Positions 24,776 through 37,567 are shown, numbered from the stretch's first letter. The stretch is 64,000 nt of DNA from Mangifera indica (GCF_011075055.1 NC_058152.1:4588001-4652000), one strand, 5' to 3'. The notes: generated by a model from the letters alone, not told the origin. A program made the numbers and translations.

Positions 24776-25002
24776 ATTGGACTTTTCAAACTTTGGGTGG
24801 GGGAAATTATGAGATTTTTAAATCTGGAGGAGAAAAATATAATAAAACTTTAAATTTTTAATAAATAACAATTTTACCCCTAATTAGAATAGAGATTTTT
24901 AACAGAAATTGTCTCATGGGTGAGTATTTGAATTTTTAAAAATTGAAAGGTAAAAATAGGATTTTACTATATCTTGGGGTGGGAAAAGTCTTTTGGCTTT
25001 TA
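24776..25002. mobile_element. right end of a Mutator-type element
   Basis: TTCAAACTTTGGGTGGGGG ... ATGGGTGAGTATTTGAA ... GGGGTGGGAAAAGTCTTTTGGC matches the right arm of the 25,638-26,579 element. Directly after it the sequence is TTTTAAATTAATA, and unit 1 at 15,361 has TTTTAAATTAATA with no element, so unit 1 preserves the empty side. The left end is missing. Confidence 0.72.
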
Positions 25003-25637
25003 AATTAATACAAAACAACACTTAATCACATGATGATATACAATTTAAGTATTCAATTAAATACTCAAAACTAGTTACATATAAAATTGCACTATTTTAA
25101 CATAGGTTGATAATTATAATAGGTGTACATAACATTATTGCCCACAACAAAGAGTATCCAAATAAATCCTTTATAGTGGAAAAACTCTTAGTAAACCCAA
25201 ATAATTAGATAGTTTTTTGGAATATATATGAATCGAACTCGTTTGTAATTTCATCGTACAACTCAAGACGTAATTTTTCTTAAAATATATAATCCTAAAT
25301 TTATGTACATGCTTATCTTATATATATTTTCGGTCACAAATTGATATACGGAATTTTGAATTTTACACATGGATTGACTAAAAAAGTAATGTTGCTCTTT
25401 GAAGTATTGGATAATTTGTTAATTGATGGGAAAAGGAGATTTGCATTTAATTGGAATATTTTGATGCCTTCAAAGAAGGTTGTTAACTGGATCAGTCAGC
25501 AGTGAAATTTGAATCCCTATTAAGCACTCAAATCTTTTCCTCTCAAAGGGTAAATAACTAAATATATTACTTTTCTATGATCAACACTCTTAGGATCAGT
25601 AGAAACATTAATGTTTTATAGTCTGAAATAATTAAAA

Positions 25638-26579
25638 GGCCAAAAGACTTATTGCCACCCAAGGCTTAGTGTATTCTCAAACTTATACCTATGAAGTTTC
25701 AAAAACTTAAATATTCATCTATCATCCAATTTTTATTAGAATTCTTTGTTAATAGTAAGGGTAAAATCGTTATTTAACCAATAATATTATAAAAATAAAA
25801 TTTTATCTCCTTTTCACCCATTAGTTTTAAAAAATAACAATTTCCTCCAAAACCCAAGTTTCAAAAAGTTACCCTTTCCCCCTCTGTTAGGGTTTTCTTT
25901 TTATCTTCATCTTTGCTGACGACTAGAATTTGTTGGCGTCACCATTGCTCTAGTGAAGATCAACTTTGTCTCTCTCTCTTGACATACTCTTTCCCCACAA
26001 ATCGACATCTCTTTCGAGCACTGATGTTGCCGATTCGATTTATTAAGAATCTGCTAAGATTTGTTTTTGTCAATCACTTGTGTTCATCGATCGTTTCATT
26101 TCAAGAGCTGATGATAGACCTTTAGTTTCATAAGCTGACAATTAATGAGATTTGGCTGAGAAGTCGATTGTTATTGCGTTCATTGGAGATGGACAAGATT
26201 TGTTGAGATTTGGCTGAGAAAGGTCAAATCTGTCGGTTCTTCTATCATCGGGAGTGACAAAGAGCGTCGGTTGAAGGTTGCCAGTCTTGGAGAAGGCAGC
26301 CGAAATGGACTTTGTCGCCATAAAATTGGTTGGTTTTTTAGTTAAACCTAACAGGGGGGATATGGTGACTTTTCAAAACTTGGGTTTTGGGGGAAATTGT
26401 TTTTTTTTTAACTAATGGATGAAAATGAGATAAAAATTTATTTTTTAACATAATCTATTAAATAACGATTTTACCCCTATTATTAACAGAAAATTATAAC
26501 GGAAATAGAATGATGGGTGAGTATATGAGTTTTTAAAACTTCACGAGTATAAGTTTGAGTGGGAATAAGTCTTTTGGCC
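25638..26579. mobile_element. intact non-autonomous Mutator-type element (reference copy)
   Basis: 942 bp with terminal inverted repeats of about 240 bp: GGCCAAAAGACTTATT at the left and its exact reverse complement AATAAGTCTTTTGGCC at the right. Perfect 9-bp target duplications TAATTAAAA lie at 25629-25637 and 26580-26588. The centre (about 25,890-26,340) is less AT-rich, with no open frame of note, and may be captured host sequence. Long inverted repeats plus 9-bp target duplications place it with Mutator-like elements. Confidence 0.93.
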
Positions 26580-26588
26580 TAATTAAAA

Positions 26589-27328
26589 ACAATGTTTTAC
26601 AAACACATTTTTTAATACATAACTGGATATACATATGATAGATCATTAGATTATTGGATGTTATTTTATTTTTATTTTAAAATCACATAATTATATAATA
26701 ATGCATTATCTGTATATATAATTGTATACTTAAAAGTATGTGTATATAAATTTATTAAATAATTAAATAGAAGTGTAACCCACCTAAATTCTCCATTGAC
26801 TTAATATTGATCATGCAAATGAGGCAAATCGTTCCATTACATGGTGAGGTATACATTTAAGTACTGAAGCAGCATGAACGCAACACTAAATACACAAACA
26901 AAGAGATAAAAGAACCAAACTATTATTACAATCAAGCTGGACGTACATTTCATCATTACTGTATATGAAAACAAATGGTATAAATTTATTTGTATAAACT
27001 AAAATGATAACATCTGATTTGGTGATTTGAAATGAAAGAAAAAGTATATAATCACATCACTCAATTATAAATTGACATCTCAATTTGTATAGATAAATTT
27101 GTACAATTTATTTATATATGTAGTTTTATTCTTCATCATATGATGTCTCAATCTGTATATACTCGCGCCTTCAATCCGCAGAGTCAGTACTCACAAAACA
27201 AACTTCTTTATTTGCTGAAATCTTTACTTTGCCATGAGAAGAACTGAACAAATAAGTTAACACCAACCTTGACAGCGGTTTTATTAACATGTCTTGACTT
27301 CTGGCAAGTGTTCCAATATGCATAGAGA
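26589..27328. other. GRDP 3' flank
   Basis: AT-rich downstream sequence, presumably containing the 3' UTR end of the GRDP transcript. No other gene seen. Confidence 0.5.
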
Positions 27329-27566
27329 TCAAACAACTACTGCCTCGTTTGTGTATATGGCTGTGTTATGTGGCGGTTCATCTATGCAGAAATTATCAAC
27401 TTTGCTTTCAAATGTAAGTTTACCATCACAACCACCTCCACAGCTACTGTCACACCCACTACTCTTCACCATGTTTCCGCATCCCCCGCACAACCACTAC
27501 TCTTCACCATGTTTCTGCATCCCCCACCACAACCTCCTCCACAGCCACCACCACAACCCCCACTAG
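27329..27566 (-). pseudogene. out-of-frame Cys/Gly-rich tail of the GRDP gene
   Basis: Directly downstream of the stop at 27,567, two other frames read a Cys/Gly-rich tail. The first is MVTSGGCGGGCGGGC, then RNMVKSSGC. After another shift the second is MVKSSGCDSSCGGGCDGK, ending YTNEAVVV and TGA at 27,329-27,331. The repeated MVKSSGC unit shows they were once one reading frame. The breaks look like a one-base loss near 27,578 and a 2-bp TG gain near 27,498. Confidence 0.75.
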
Positions 27567-30500
27567 TCACCATGCTTTCACACCACTGTTCTGCACCATG
27601 TTAGCCTCATCCATTGCTTCAGTTTCAACAGAAGCTGTCATATTGGTATGCACGCCCTCCTCATAGAGACTATTGACACATTCAATTTCACCATTCACCT
27701 CCAGATTTTCATTAGGAGCAGCAAAACCATTGTATCTATTCTTCTGAAGAGCATTAGAAAGTATAAAAGCTGATATGATTGCAGGCAACACAAACCATTC
27801 TTCCTTTACCTACGTTATTTTATATGAAAATTCAAGATGTTGTTAGACAAATTATTCTTGGACAAATTTGATAAAAAACACCTTTAAATTTTACCTTAAT
27901 GACTCCAGTTTTCAGATCAAGCAATGCAATTGCTGTGCCATATGGATCTTCTGCAGAAAATTCAACTGCAGTCATAAAATCATCTTCAGTTCTCTTCTTC
28001 TCATAATATTTAGATTCATAGTCCAGCTTCCTGCCCTTGAACATTTTTATCTGTTTCAAAGAAGATAAAACCAGTCAAAAGGTTTAAAGTCCCTCAAACT
28101 GAAACAATGGATAGATCTATCAGATGAAATGATCCACAAGAAGCATTTCAGTCAGAGCTATACTGTGACAAAGTACAGTGACTTTTAACATAAATGCATA
28201 TTACAAGAGCTACTGTCATACACATTTTCATATGACATCAAAACTTAGCCTGTCAAAATAAAAACAATGAACAAAATAATGTGATTTACCTCCAATTTAT
28301 CAGGGTCTTGAATGATTTCAAGAATGAGTGAGGATGATGAATTAGCAACTTTAGGAGCACAAACTATTTATCAAATGACACCATTTGGTAGTTTCTAAAT
28401 AATATGTTAAATATAAAGTGATCAAAGTGTGACTTATTACTTCAGTCAAAATATTTGGGATGTCAAGGAGATGATCTTGACAAGTGGAAAGGCAACCATC
28501 AATGAAAAATGCAATATAAAAAGTTCAAAAGAGCACAGAATGATGAGACATCAGAGAAAAAGAGATACGATCTCTACACACCATTCTATTGCCTGTGAGC
28601 TCAAAGATATGATGATATTCTTCACTGGATTTCTTTTTAAGCCGAAGACAGCAGTGAGAATCCATAAAAGACCACCCAGTCTCAACCATCTCTGCAAGTG
28701 GACGTGTTTCACCTGATTCTGTAATGCCAATGACTTGCTTTCTTTGAGTGCTGTTATCTTTTGCCTTCTCATTGTTGGAGTCCCTAAAATGCAACCCGTA
28801 GGCACAAACAGTATAATTAAAGGCTTCAGATCATCACGTGAATAGCATAAAATAATGAAAGAATGAATCAGAAATGTAAATACTGGGAAAACAGATTCTC
28901 ATTATTTTGAGAAGAAATAAAGTAAATCTCTTGAACTAGGAACTATTCCAGCGATAATAACTAAATTATTCTGAAGTTTATAATAGTCTACACAACTTTC
29001 AAACCGTTAAAATTAAAAAAGAAGAAAAAATAGGTCAATTCTCAGTGGATGTATAAGATTCAGAAATGGTAAGATCCCCATGAGGGAGAGTTCTATCATA
29101 ATTTTTAGCAATTTTAGTGGATTATGTAAACCATTACTTATTAGTCAATTTCAAACGCAAGACATAATATGGTGGAACGAACAAATTGAATACTCTAGTC
29201 GCAACCTGCATTGGCCTATATTTATACACTGTACATCTAATGTCCACTAAGAATTTGCTTTTGAGTTATATATATTTTGTTTATATGCAAGGTTTCTCAA
29301 GAAGCATTTTGGTATAAATCTACCAATTCTAAGCTGATTAGAGCCATACTACTCTTACCAAATTTTGTCCTAAAATTTTTTCTTAGAAGTAATTTGACAA
29401 CTTAGTTGACACTATAATGCAAATGATGAGATGCTGTCATAGGCAATATGAAATTGCCAAATCATTCACTATGTCAAATAGGATAAAATTTGGGAAGGAT
29501 AAAATCATTTGCTATGTCAAATAGGATAAAATTACTCGATTAATAATAATAACATGGTCAAGATTCAACAGACTTTGATTTAATCAAGAGACAGAAACAC
29601 ATGCATAGAGCACCTATATATATGTCAACATCCATATATCATACTAAAAGGACAACAGGAAGGCCATATTAACAAACTTTCTAGCAGGAAATGAACAATG
29701 AATAGGCATACCTCATCTGAAGTCTGATCACCTCAGAATGAGTCTCATCATTGACACAGGCCCAGCTCTTTACATGTTGAATCCTTGCAGGAATAGGGAA
29801 AAAACAAGAAATTTTTGATAATGGCCGGGAACGAACCATGTGAAGCACACGAGGTGCCAGGGTTGGCACAGTGAATGAGACAGAAATGCGAAGACTGACT
29901 GGCTCTGAATTCATGGTTCCAGAAGTGGGCTTCAGGTCAAACCATTTTTCCTCTCCAAGTTTAGTTACTGGATCCAGGAAGTTTTGTAGAGGGAGTGAAG
30001 TAGTACCCATAACTTTTGATGCCCCTGCTACTGGTATCTTAGAAGGTGAATGAGATACAAGTTCAAACAAAAGTTCTCCTGTAGGTTCACACTGGAAAGA
30101 AGCAACTTGTTTCTCCCAGGACTGGGACAAAATAGAGAGTTTTTGCTTGGCATTAAAGAAAACATCAGGTTGTGATATGCTAAACAAGACAAAAAGGCTT
30201 CCCTTATGACCCTCTGGTAAGTTTTTGACTGCAACAATCTCCAGAAAAACCTGAAAAGGGTATGAAGTATATTAAAGGAAGACCTTCAATAATTTAAAGC
30301 TTGCAATAATATTGATTCAGGAGGCATATGCTCATCCATTGAAGCCTACAGGCTATAAGCAGTATAATATTTCCACCAAATCATATTTGACAGCAAAGAG
30401 CCACCACATGATATAAAGATAACCTTTTTTCAAAAAGATTATTAAGATTTTAACTTAAATTCTACAACAGTTTAAGCTTTTGTTTCAGCTGAAGTTCCAC

Positions 30501-32666
30501 TTCAGAAATCATAACATAATTTCAATCTAATCAGGATGGCCTCACTGCCAATAGAACATTATTGTCCGCATATATCTTCTTTTAGGAAAAAACACTCTAC
30601 TGGGACACTACAATGCCTTGATACAACTGTAATGAAGAAACTTCTGAAATGCAGGTCATGAAACTATACTTGTTAACTTTTGAAGTTTAAGATCCAAGAT
30701 CAGACATTGATGTCCAGCTTCTAGGGTGACAATAAAACAAAAATAAGGGATAAACTGACATGTTACTGAACATCCAGCAACATGAATATAAGGATGACCC
30801 ATTGGATAGATTGTAAAGGTGATTAGAAACTACCTCCACGACCTTCACCTCTGGAAGATCAATTATCTTCTGGTACCCTTTTGATGGAATTACCTCCCTG
30901 CTGACAATGTTAGATGAGATGGGAACCGTTGTGAGGGGAGAAGGAGCAATCCCCCTATACATTGCCCCAGCTTTCCAATACCTTAGACCAAATTTCTCTT
31001 CCCATCGCTTAGTAGTTGTAGAAAACCCAGTGTCAAGCTTCTTTCCTTTAGTTCTATCTTGGTCCATGTCATCATGCTCCAACACCTCACCCATCACCAC
31101 AGTCAGATCCATACAGTATGAAACAGGATGCAACTGATGTGTATGCCAAATTAGATCAATGTCGTAAGTTGGAACAGAAAAGCTTTTAATTGACCTCTCC
31201 TTGTTTATCTTAATCAGATGCAGAAATCCCTTATACCTGGCCAGTGCTTCTTCAAGAAAGATATCATTATTCATATGGGATCTGGATACCTGACACAAAC
31301 AATAGTAAGAATTAAAAATGAGAAAAAGAAAACGATGAATTGGAAGAAAGCAAATCAAGGATTTATGGGATTTTGTATGAATAGCCAATAATCTAGCAAG
31401 AAATCGTAAATGTCAAAAAATCAGGTAGCGATAGTATAGGGGGTGGAATGCACTTGCATGATTAGGCTATCAATACTGATTCATGTAGAAATCCAAAAAC
31501 TCAAGTGTTAAAACAGTAGGATTTCGGCTTTTTTTCTAAAGCAATAACTAACCAGAGTAAACTCATGCATAGTGGCTTAACAAGTACCACCATTTCATCC
31601 CAATTACCTGATAAAAGAAAGGACTCTGTCTTCTGACAGCTGAAACTAAGTCATATTTTGTGTATTTTTCAAGTCTAGAAAGTTTGGTTGAGGAATCCTC
31701 CAAACGTGCTTTTGTCAAGTCCAAGTCATAGGGTTCATCTGGATACAATCTATTCCACATTTCTTCACTTTCTTTTCTACAGGTACCTCGAACAGAGGAT
31801 AAAACATTGGAGCTGTCAAGGACCTTCCCATATAGTTCCTCACAATCAGTTTTGTATCTAATCTGAATAAAAAAGTCAAGAAGACTGCTTAGTATACACA
31901 ACATTACCTAGCAAATAAACATGCATGATCCCAGTCAAAAAACTTACAGGGTTGAGTCTGTGACAGTGCCAAATCCACTCACAATCAAGAGGAACAACAA
32001 GAAACCCTTCAGAAATCTGTGACTCAGACTGTTTGGCAAGCAATGGAAGCCAACAAGCATTGTACCTGAAATTAGCATTGCCAAATTTGGAAAATGATAA
32101 TACTTGATCTAAAAGGTATGTAAGAAGAGAATCCATTAAACCAGCATCATTAATTAAACAAAGCTTTTATAGTTATAGACTAACCTAAATTTATAGATGC
32201 ATGAACTCTATGCAGTTGACATTAAGGCTCAAAACCCAAACCAGTAACCACTAAAAAGTTTCATTCACAATGCCATTTAAAAGTATGGACCAGCAATACG
32301 AGAGCTTTGATAGTAACTGTTTTCACATATTAAGAGATGCATCATATCAACAGCCAGCTCCACAATATATAAAACAGATTGAAAAAAATTTATGGATGTG
32401 ACCGTGCCCAATGTATATGCGTCTTCACAAATCCATGTTAATTAACAATTTGAAGCAACTAATAATCAATTAAACAAAGTGGTTAGATTTTAGAGTGATT
32501 ACCTATAGATAGCCCTCAGAAGGGCAGGGCCTTCATAGAGGCAGCGGGTCTTATCAACGGCAGCAAGAAACTGAAGCTGGTGTTTTGCTGCAGCCACGAG
32601 ATCTACACTTATCCCAATCTTTTGCGCTTCAAGCCACTCTAACTCTTGTTCCTTCTCCAAATCCAT
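27567..32666 (-). CDS. GRDP1/2-like glycine-rich-domain protein (DUF1399), tail truncated
   Basis: Eight coding exons with GT-AG introns: 32503-32666, 31948-32065, 31608-31862, 30834-31289, 29712-30250, 28582-28783, 27895-28050 and 27567-27809. They sum to 2,133 nt in one frame, giving 710 residues. The start MDLEKEQELEWLEAQKIGIS matches the family start. DUF1399 motifs are present: PLDCEWIWHCHRLNPI spans exons 2-3 and YDIDLIWHTHQLHP lies in exon 4. Exon 5 encodes a C2-like segment (FLEIVAVKNLPEG). In Arabidopsis these proteins are tied to hormone responses and growth; the molecular role is not well fixed. The family ends in a Cys/Gly-rich tail. Here the frame stops at VKAW just before it, so the namesake tail is lost unless splicing or sequence error explains it. 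Confidence 0.9.
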
Positions 32667-33355
32667 GACTCGCCAAAGAAACAATCTGATTTAGCAATAA
32701 ACGATAATCACGTTCATCATAGATATATTTATATATTCAGCTGCTTCGAATCAAAATTCTATAAATTTACTCTTCGAACTTAGGTTCTACTTTCTATGTG
32801 TAGCATGACAAAACCATCATCTGGGAATCATCTGTCCGGTCATTATCAGAAAAACAAAGAAACAAATTATAATATCTTACCTTAATAGAGATGAGGTTAA
32901 CAAAGCAATCAAGATACGAAAAAAAAACTCACAAGAGTTATTATTAAAATGACAAGTCAACTAGAGAAAGAGAAAAGAAAATCCGTTGAATAGCATTTCC
33001 GAATTTTCTGAGAAAATTGTAAACGAAGAAAAGTCAAGCAGTCAAAATATCAAATTCATGTAATTTTCCCGGACTTTCTCAGCAACCAAACGGAAAGAGC
33101 AATGAAACAACATCATCATTACAAAGTTCTAAGAAGTTAATTTTAAAAAATTACCGGAAAGTGCGCAATGCAAATGATTGCCAATATTGTTCAACAATTT
33201 AGAAGTCAGAGGGAATTTGTGATTCATGTCTGAAAAAAGGACAGGTTTTTATAATCAACAAGTTGCTCTCATAGAAGTAAAATAATCCGTCTAACACTTT
33301 GAATATTAAGTTTTAAATTTAATTCTCTGAGTAGGGTATCTTGTGAATATAAAAA
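32667..33355 (-). other. GRDP 5' leader with probable intron and promoter
   Basis: A TTAGCAATAAACG/CTGATTT acceptor at about 32,687 and a donor CCG|GTAATTT at about 33,153 suggest a 5' UTR intron of about 0.47 kb, with a non-coding first exon at about 33,155-33,240. The promoter would lie between there and the transposon at 33,356. This is inference from splice-site shape only. Confidence 0.45.
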
Positions 33356-33999
33356 GATCAAAAGACTTTATTACCACTCACGGATTGGGCAATTCTCTAA
33401 CTCATGTTTGTGAAATTTCAAAAACCACCCACTATTATGTTAACAGTTTTTTGGGTATAACATCATTTAATGAAAAAATATTTAAACACTAAAATTGTAT
33501 ATTATTTTTCCTTTTAGCCTAAAAGCTAATAATTTTTTCTTTCTAAAGGTTTAAAAAGTTTATTTTTCCTTTTAAGATTTTTTTCCTTTTTCTCCAATTA
33601 TCAAAATTTGTTCCTACAATCGGTTGATCTTTTCACTATCTTTTTATTTTACTATCGGCCTTTCCACCATAATATTTTTGTTGGATAAAGATGATTCATC
33701 TTCATCTAACCAAAGATTAGCATCTTTAAAATTTTGTAATACTTATATTCAATTAGACAAAGACAAATTGTCTTTGTTTGACCTAAAAGATGAAAATGAT
33801 GAATCATCTTCGTTTCTTCATCGAACAAAGACGGTTCATCTTCTTCCAACAAAAAGGTTATGGTGGGAAGGCTAATGGCGGGAGAAGAAAATGATAGAAA
33901 AGTCAACCAACAATCGGAATAGATTTTGGTCATCAAAGAAAGAAGGGAAATATATTAAGGGAAAAAGTAAAATTTTCAAACTTTTGGAATGCTCTTAAC
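33356..33999. mobile_element. Mutator-type element, left part
   Basis: The left end GATCAAAAGACTTTATTACCACTC and the arm AAAGCTAATAATTTTTTC match the family. The centre carries GATGATTCATCTTCATC-type motifs, also seen at 11,513-12,527. A hAT element is inserted at 34,000 and I cannot place the right terminus beyond it. Confidence 0.65.
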
Positions 34000-34352
34000 T
34001 AGGGCTGGATTCAAACCAAGCTTATTTGAGCTCAAGCTTGGCTAGAACGAATTTTGAAACGAGCCAGCCCTAAGCAAATTCGAGCTCGAGCTTACTCATC
34101 AAAGTTTGTGAGTTAAAAATTTTGATACAAAACGATACCGTTTTGATTAATATATATTAAAATAACGTCGTTTTGATTAATATGTATTAAAACAATATCG
34201 TTTTAATAATAGATTAATTAAAAACTTGAACTTAAAATGAGCCGAGTTTGAGCTCAAGCGTAACGAGCTCGACGAGCCCGAACTTGAGTTCAAGCTCTAT
34301 TATATATAAGTTGAACTGAACTCAAACTTGATTCGATTCAAATCTAGCTTTA
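34000..34352. mobile_element. non-autonomous hAT-type element rich in GAGCTYGAGC
   Basis: 353 bp from TAGGGCTGGATTCAAA to its inverse GATTCAAATCTAGCTTTA. The flanking 8-mers CTCTTAAC (33992-33999) and CCCTTAAC (34353-34360) differ at one base, which fits the 8-bp target of hAT transposons. Subterminal sequence is full of GAGCTC/AAGCTTGAGC repeats, shared with the large hAT element starting at 43,775. Confidence 0.8.
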
Positions 34353-34360
34353 CCCTTAAC

Positions 34361-37120
34361 TTTAATAAAAAATTTTATCAAAATAGGAATTATCATCTAA
34401 AAAAGCAGCAAACTATAACACGAGTGTGGAAGACGGGATAGACGAGTTTCAATATTTGATTGAATGAGGCAGTTCGGTATGCCCTGTGCTTTTCTCATGA
34501 CATCGGAATTACATGATTCGAGTATTCTATGCTTTCATTTCATACACCAAACCTGAACGACAGTAAGTCTTATTGGCCATATGAAAAGCAAAATTTACTT
34601 GATGTTAAAGGAATGATGTGATTGACTTCTATTATTGACGATGTTAATGAAAGCAATGGGTTCTTCATCATATGGACGAGTTTTTTCCACCCAAACTTTG
34701 AAGAAGTAAACTATTTTTTTTTTCCCTTTCAAGTTCAGTCATCCGACAAAGTTGATGTTAGTTTTAATAGCCAGGCCAAAAGATTATTCCTCATTCAATC
34801 TTTGATGAAACGAGAGATTTATATCGGTTAAATCTAGAAAAGTTAACTCTCAAAATGTATTTATGTTATTGTATTCAAATGCGATAATGAAAATATATTT
34901 TTGAGAGTAAATATTATTTTTTTAAGATCTATTAAAGGTAAATGAATATTTTCTGTATCTTATTTTAAAAAGTTATAAAAATTTGCATCCATATATTTTG
35001 AAAATATATTATATTCTCGATGGTTCATAATATAATATTTATACTCTTAATTTGTTGTGTTTATTAGAACTACAATTATCCATTTTGAAACTATTGATGA
35101 GTATATTTCAAAAATACCTTCAAAGTTCAAAATAACCTCCTTAAAATTTTTATTAATACCTTAATATTTTTAAAAATTGTAATTTATTCATACGTTATTC
35201 ATTCATCTATCTATGTTTATATCAATAATATTTTTTATTATTTTAATTAAAATTAATATAAATTAAAGTAAAAAATTATTTTTTATTAAATTCTGGGAGT
35301 ACATTGTCATTTAGTTTGAGGATTTTTCTCTTTTTTTCAATAATTTTATAAAAAAAGTTAACAATTATTCATTTGAAAAATCTAAAATATGGGCGAAAAT
35401 TTTGATTTTTCAATACTGTCAAATGAGAATACGTGGTTTCATCAAATATTGAATAGGAAATAGTCATTTGGACTAGTTTTAATGGTTGAAAAGATAATTT
35501 TGTTAACTTTGTATGATATATAATAAAACACTTTTGATAAATAAACAAATTATATATTTATCTTAATTCTTGTATTTTATTTCTCTTTCTTTTTCTTTTT
35601 TTTTAATTTCTTATTTCTTCACCCAAAAACACCCCATTACTCTTTGTAGCATTTGACAAAGATCATCAAATAGACAAGATTGAATTAGATTACAATATGT
35701 TGACAAACAACTTTTCAATGTCTTCTGACAAACATTTTTACATTATATCGATAAATAAGTGAGAAGGATAGAGGGGTTTCAAAAAATGAAATACCTCTAC
35801 AAACATTTAATCAGAACCTTTTAGGTTGAAAGTACAGAGGTCAAACCATTCTTATGCTTGAGGACAACGAAGGTTTGAAGACATTACTGTCCACACCAAC
35901 ATGAAGAAAAGGAAAATGTTAGGTTGGAAGTATAGAAGTTAAACCACTTCAATGTGCAACTAGGTAATTAAAGTTTTTTCATTGCCGTGATCTGTGTTCA
36001 CATATTCCAAGACACTGACATGATCCAGGCGTCAAGAAGAATGATAACTTTGAAAAACATTCTAGGAGGCATCAAATTGCTTGGTATAGCAAGCCTGACA
36101 TGGACAATTTTGTCTTTCACCTAAATTGTGAAAATTGTTCAACTTGAGCACAATTTTGCAGTAGAGAAGTTGATTTGATAAATTCATATGGTATTGTAAT
36201 GTTCAGCATTATGTCATCACAATGCTGTTGGGAATTCCTATTTAGACCTACCAAATTGATTGCAGAACTAAACAGGCTAAAAGTCCTGCCCTCGTTCCAG
36301 GTAAACATTCATCAAGACCTAGCCCTGCTTGTCTAAAATCAGATACAAAAACATTCTGTCAAAATATACAATTACTGAGCTTAGCACAAAATAAAAACCT
36401 TTCAGATGGCAGCAACAACACAGTTCATGGAATAGCATGCCTATGTTAACAAAACAGCTAAGATAACAATCTTAAATTGTCCCATTGTGAGATGAGCGGA
36501 TAGTTTTGTAGTACATGTATTTGCAAGAAGTCCGAGTTGAGGGCAAGCAATACCAAGAGAGACTATCAGCTAGAAATTTCCAGCATTAACAAGTACATTG
36601 ATGACATTAATGGCCACTAAACATATAAAAACATTACTGATAAGTTCTAGACAAAATTTTAATCAGCCAATTCAGAAGATGCAAGGAATCCAAGCAACCA
36701 CTCAGTTATGTAATCACTCTCAATGTAATTAAACAATGCAAAGGATTGTAAATAACAGTAATTCAATCATTGAATAAATATACTTCAATTATGATTACAA
36801 TTCCCATGCATACAAGAATTACTAGCCGTTAAGATACTGGTTCTCTCGATACAATGCTCTCAATCTCCCTCTACAAAATACAACATAATTTCACTCTCCT
36901 TGTTCCCCTTCCTAATATATTTCCCGCCATTACAAATTACTCATCTAACTGTCTAACTACACATCCATCTGGCTCAACTAACTGCTTAACTGAACCATCT
37001 GCTGATTTGTCCTCCTTAGACTTGGCTGACATCTCCTTCTCCAGCTTGTTTGCTGCGGCCATGGCTGTTCCTCTCTTCTGCCTTCTTGTGTAAACCTGCA
37101 ATGGTCTAACACTAACCATA
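34361..37120. other. intergenic and possible retroelement relic
   Basis: AT-rich to 35,640, with a weak resemblance to the Mutator-type right arm ending near 35,475 (AATAGTCATTTGGAC). From 36,350 to 37,120 composition is more balanced. On the - strand a TTGCAG acceptor at about 37,099 leads into VYTRRQKRGTAMAAANKLEK up to a stop at 36,937. This could be an alternative last exon or a retroelement scrap. I do not recognise it. Confidence 0.35.
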
Positions 37121-37567
37121 TATTAGGGAATCATCACAAAGAAAATTCATAAAAGCACTTAAGAAAATATTTAAGAAGGTATTATCAAGTAAACAAAAGC
37201 AAACCACTTGAAACAAGAATCCATAAAGTATAAATTCATTTGTGATACTCTTGTAACAGGTTTAGTTTATAAAGAATCACAGAACCAAAATATAAATTGG
37301 AGATGCTTAAAATAGCATAGAGCATCCAATATGTATTACATCCACAAAATGGTAACACAAATCAATACAATTTTCTATTAAACCAAGTCATGATCAACTA
37401 AATCACATGTAACAGATTGATTCAATACTTCGCAATACGACTAGCCACCCAGGAGAATTAAGATAAACCACTTCACAATTCGATTAAAGACCTAGAAGAC
37501 CATTCACAAGACAAGAAGAAAATGCTTACTTGGAAACGGGTTATCTACAGTCACATGATTAGAGACA

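Larger units (their letters stand above)
23641..29960. repeat. unit 2 of the tandem duplication
   Basis: Colinear with unit 1 in six blocks. Unit 2 keeps the promoter-side block of the CYSTM gene (24,058-24,380), but its homology stops at AGCAAACTCC, before the TATA box and coding exons, and resumes at 25,003 in the sequence downstream of CYSTM. It contains the surviving GRDP 3' exons, which unit 1 lacks. Confidence 0.85.

Noticed and set aside
27294..27604. Overlapping + strand frames rich in Pro/His
   Set aside because: They are the antisense of the Cys/Gly-rich tail of the GRDP gene; the GGT/TGT repeats create open antisense frames.
33624..33936. Opposed + and - strand frames with Asp/Ser-rich translation
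   Set aside because: Product of the inverted GATGAATCATCTTC-type motifs in a Mutator-type element.
36937..37119. Alternative BRK1 last exon (VYTRRQKR...)
   Set aside because: Splice sites at both ends would fit in phase, but the conserved BRK1 C-terminus lies at 37,568 and this extension is not known in the family. Left as an unproven possibility.
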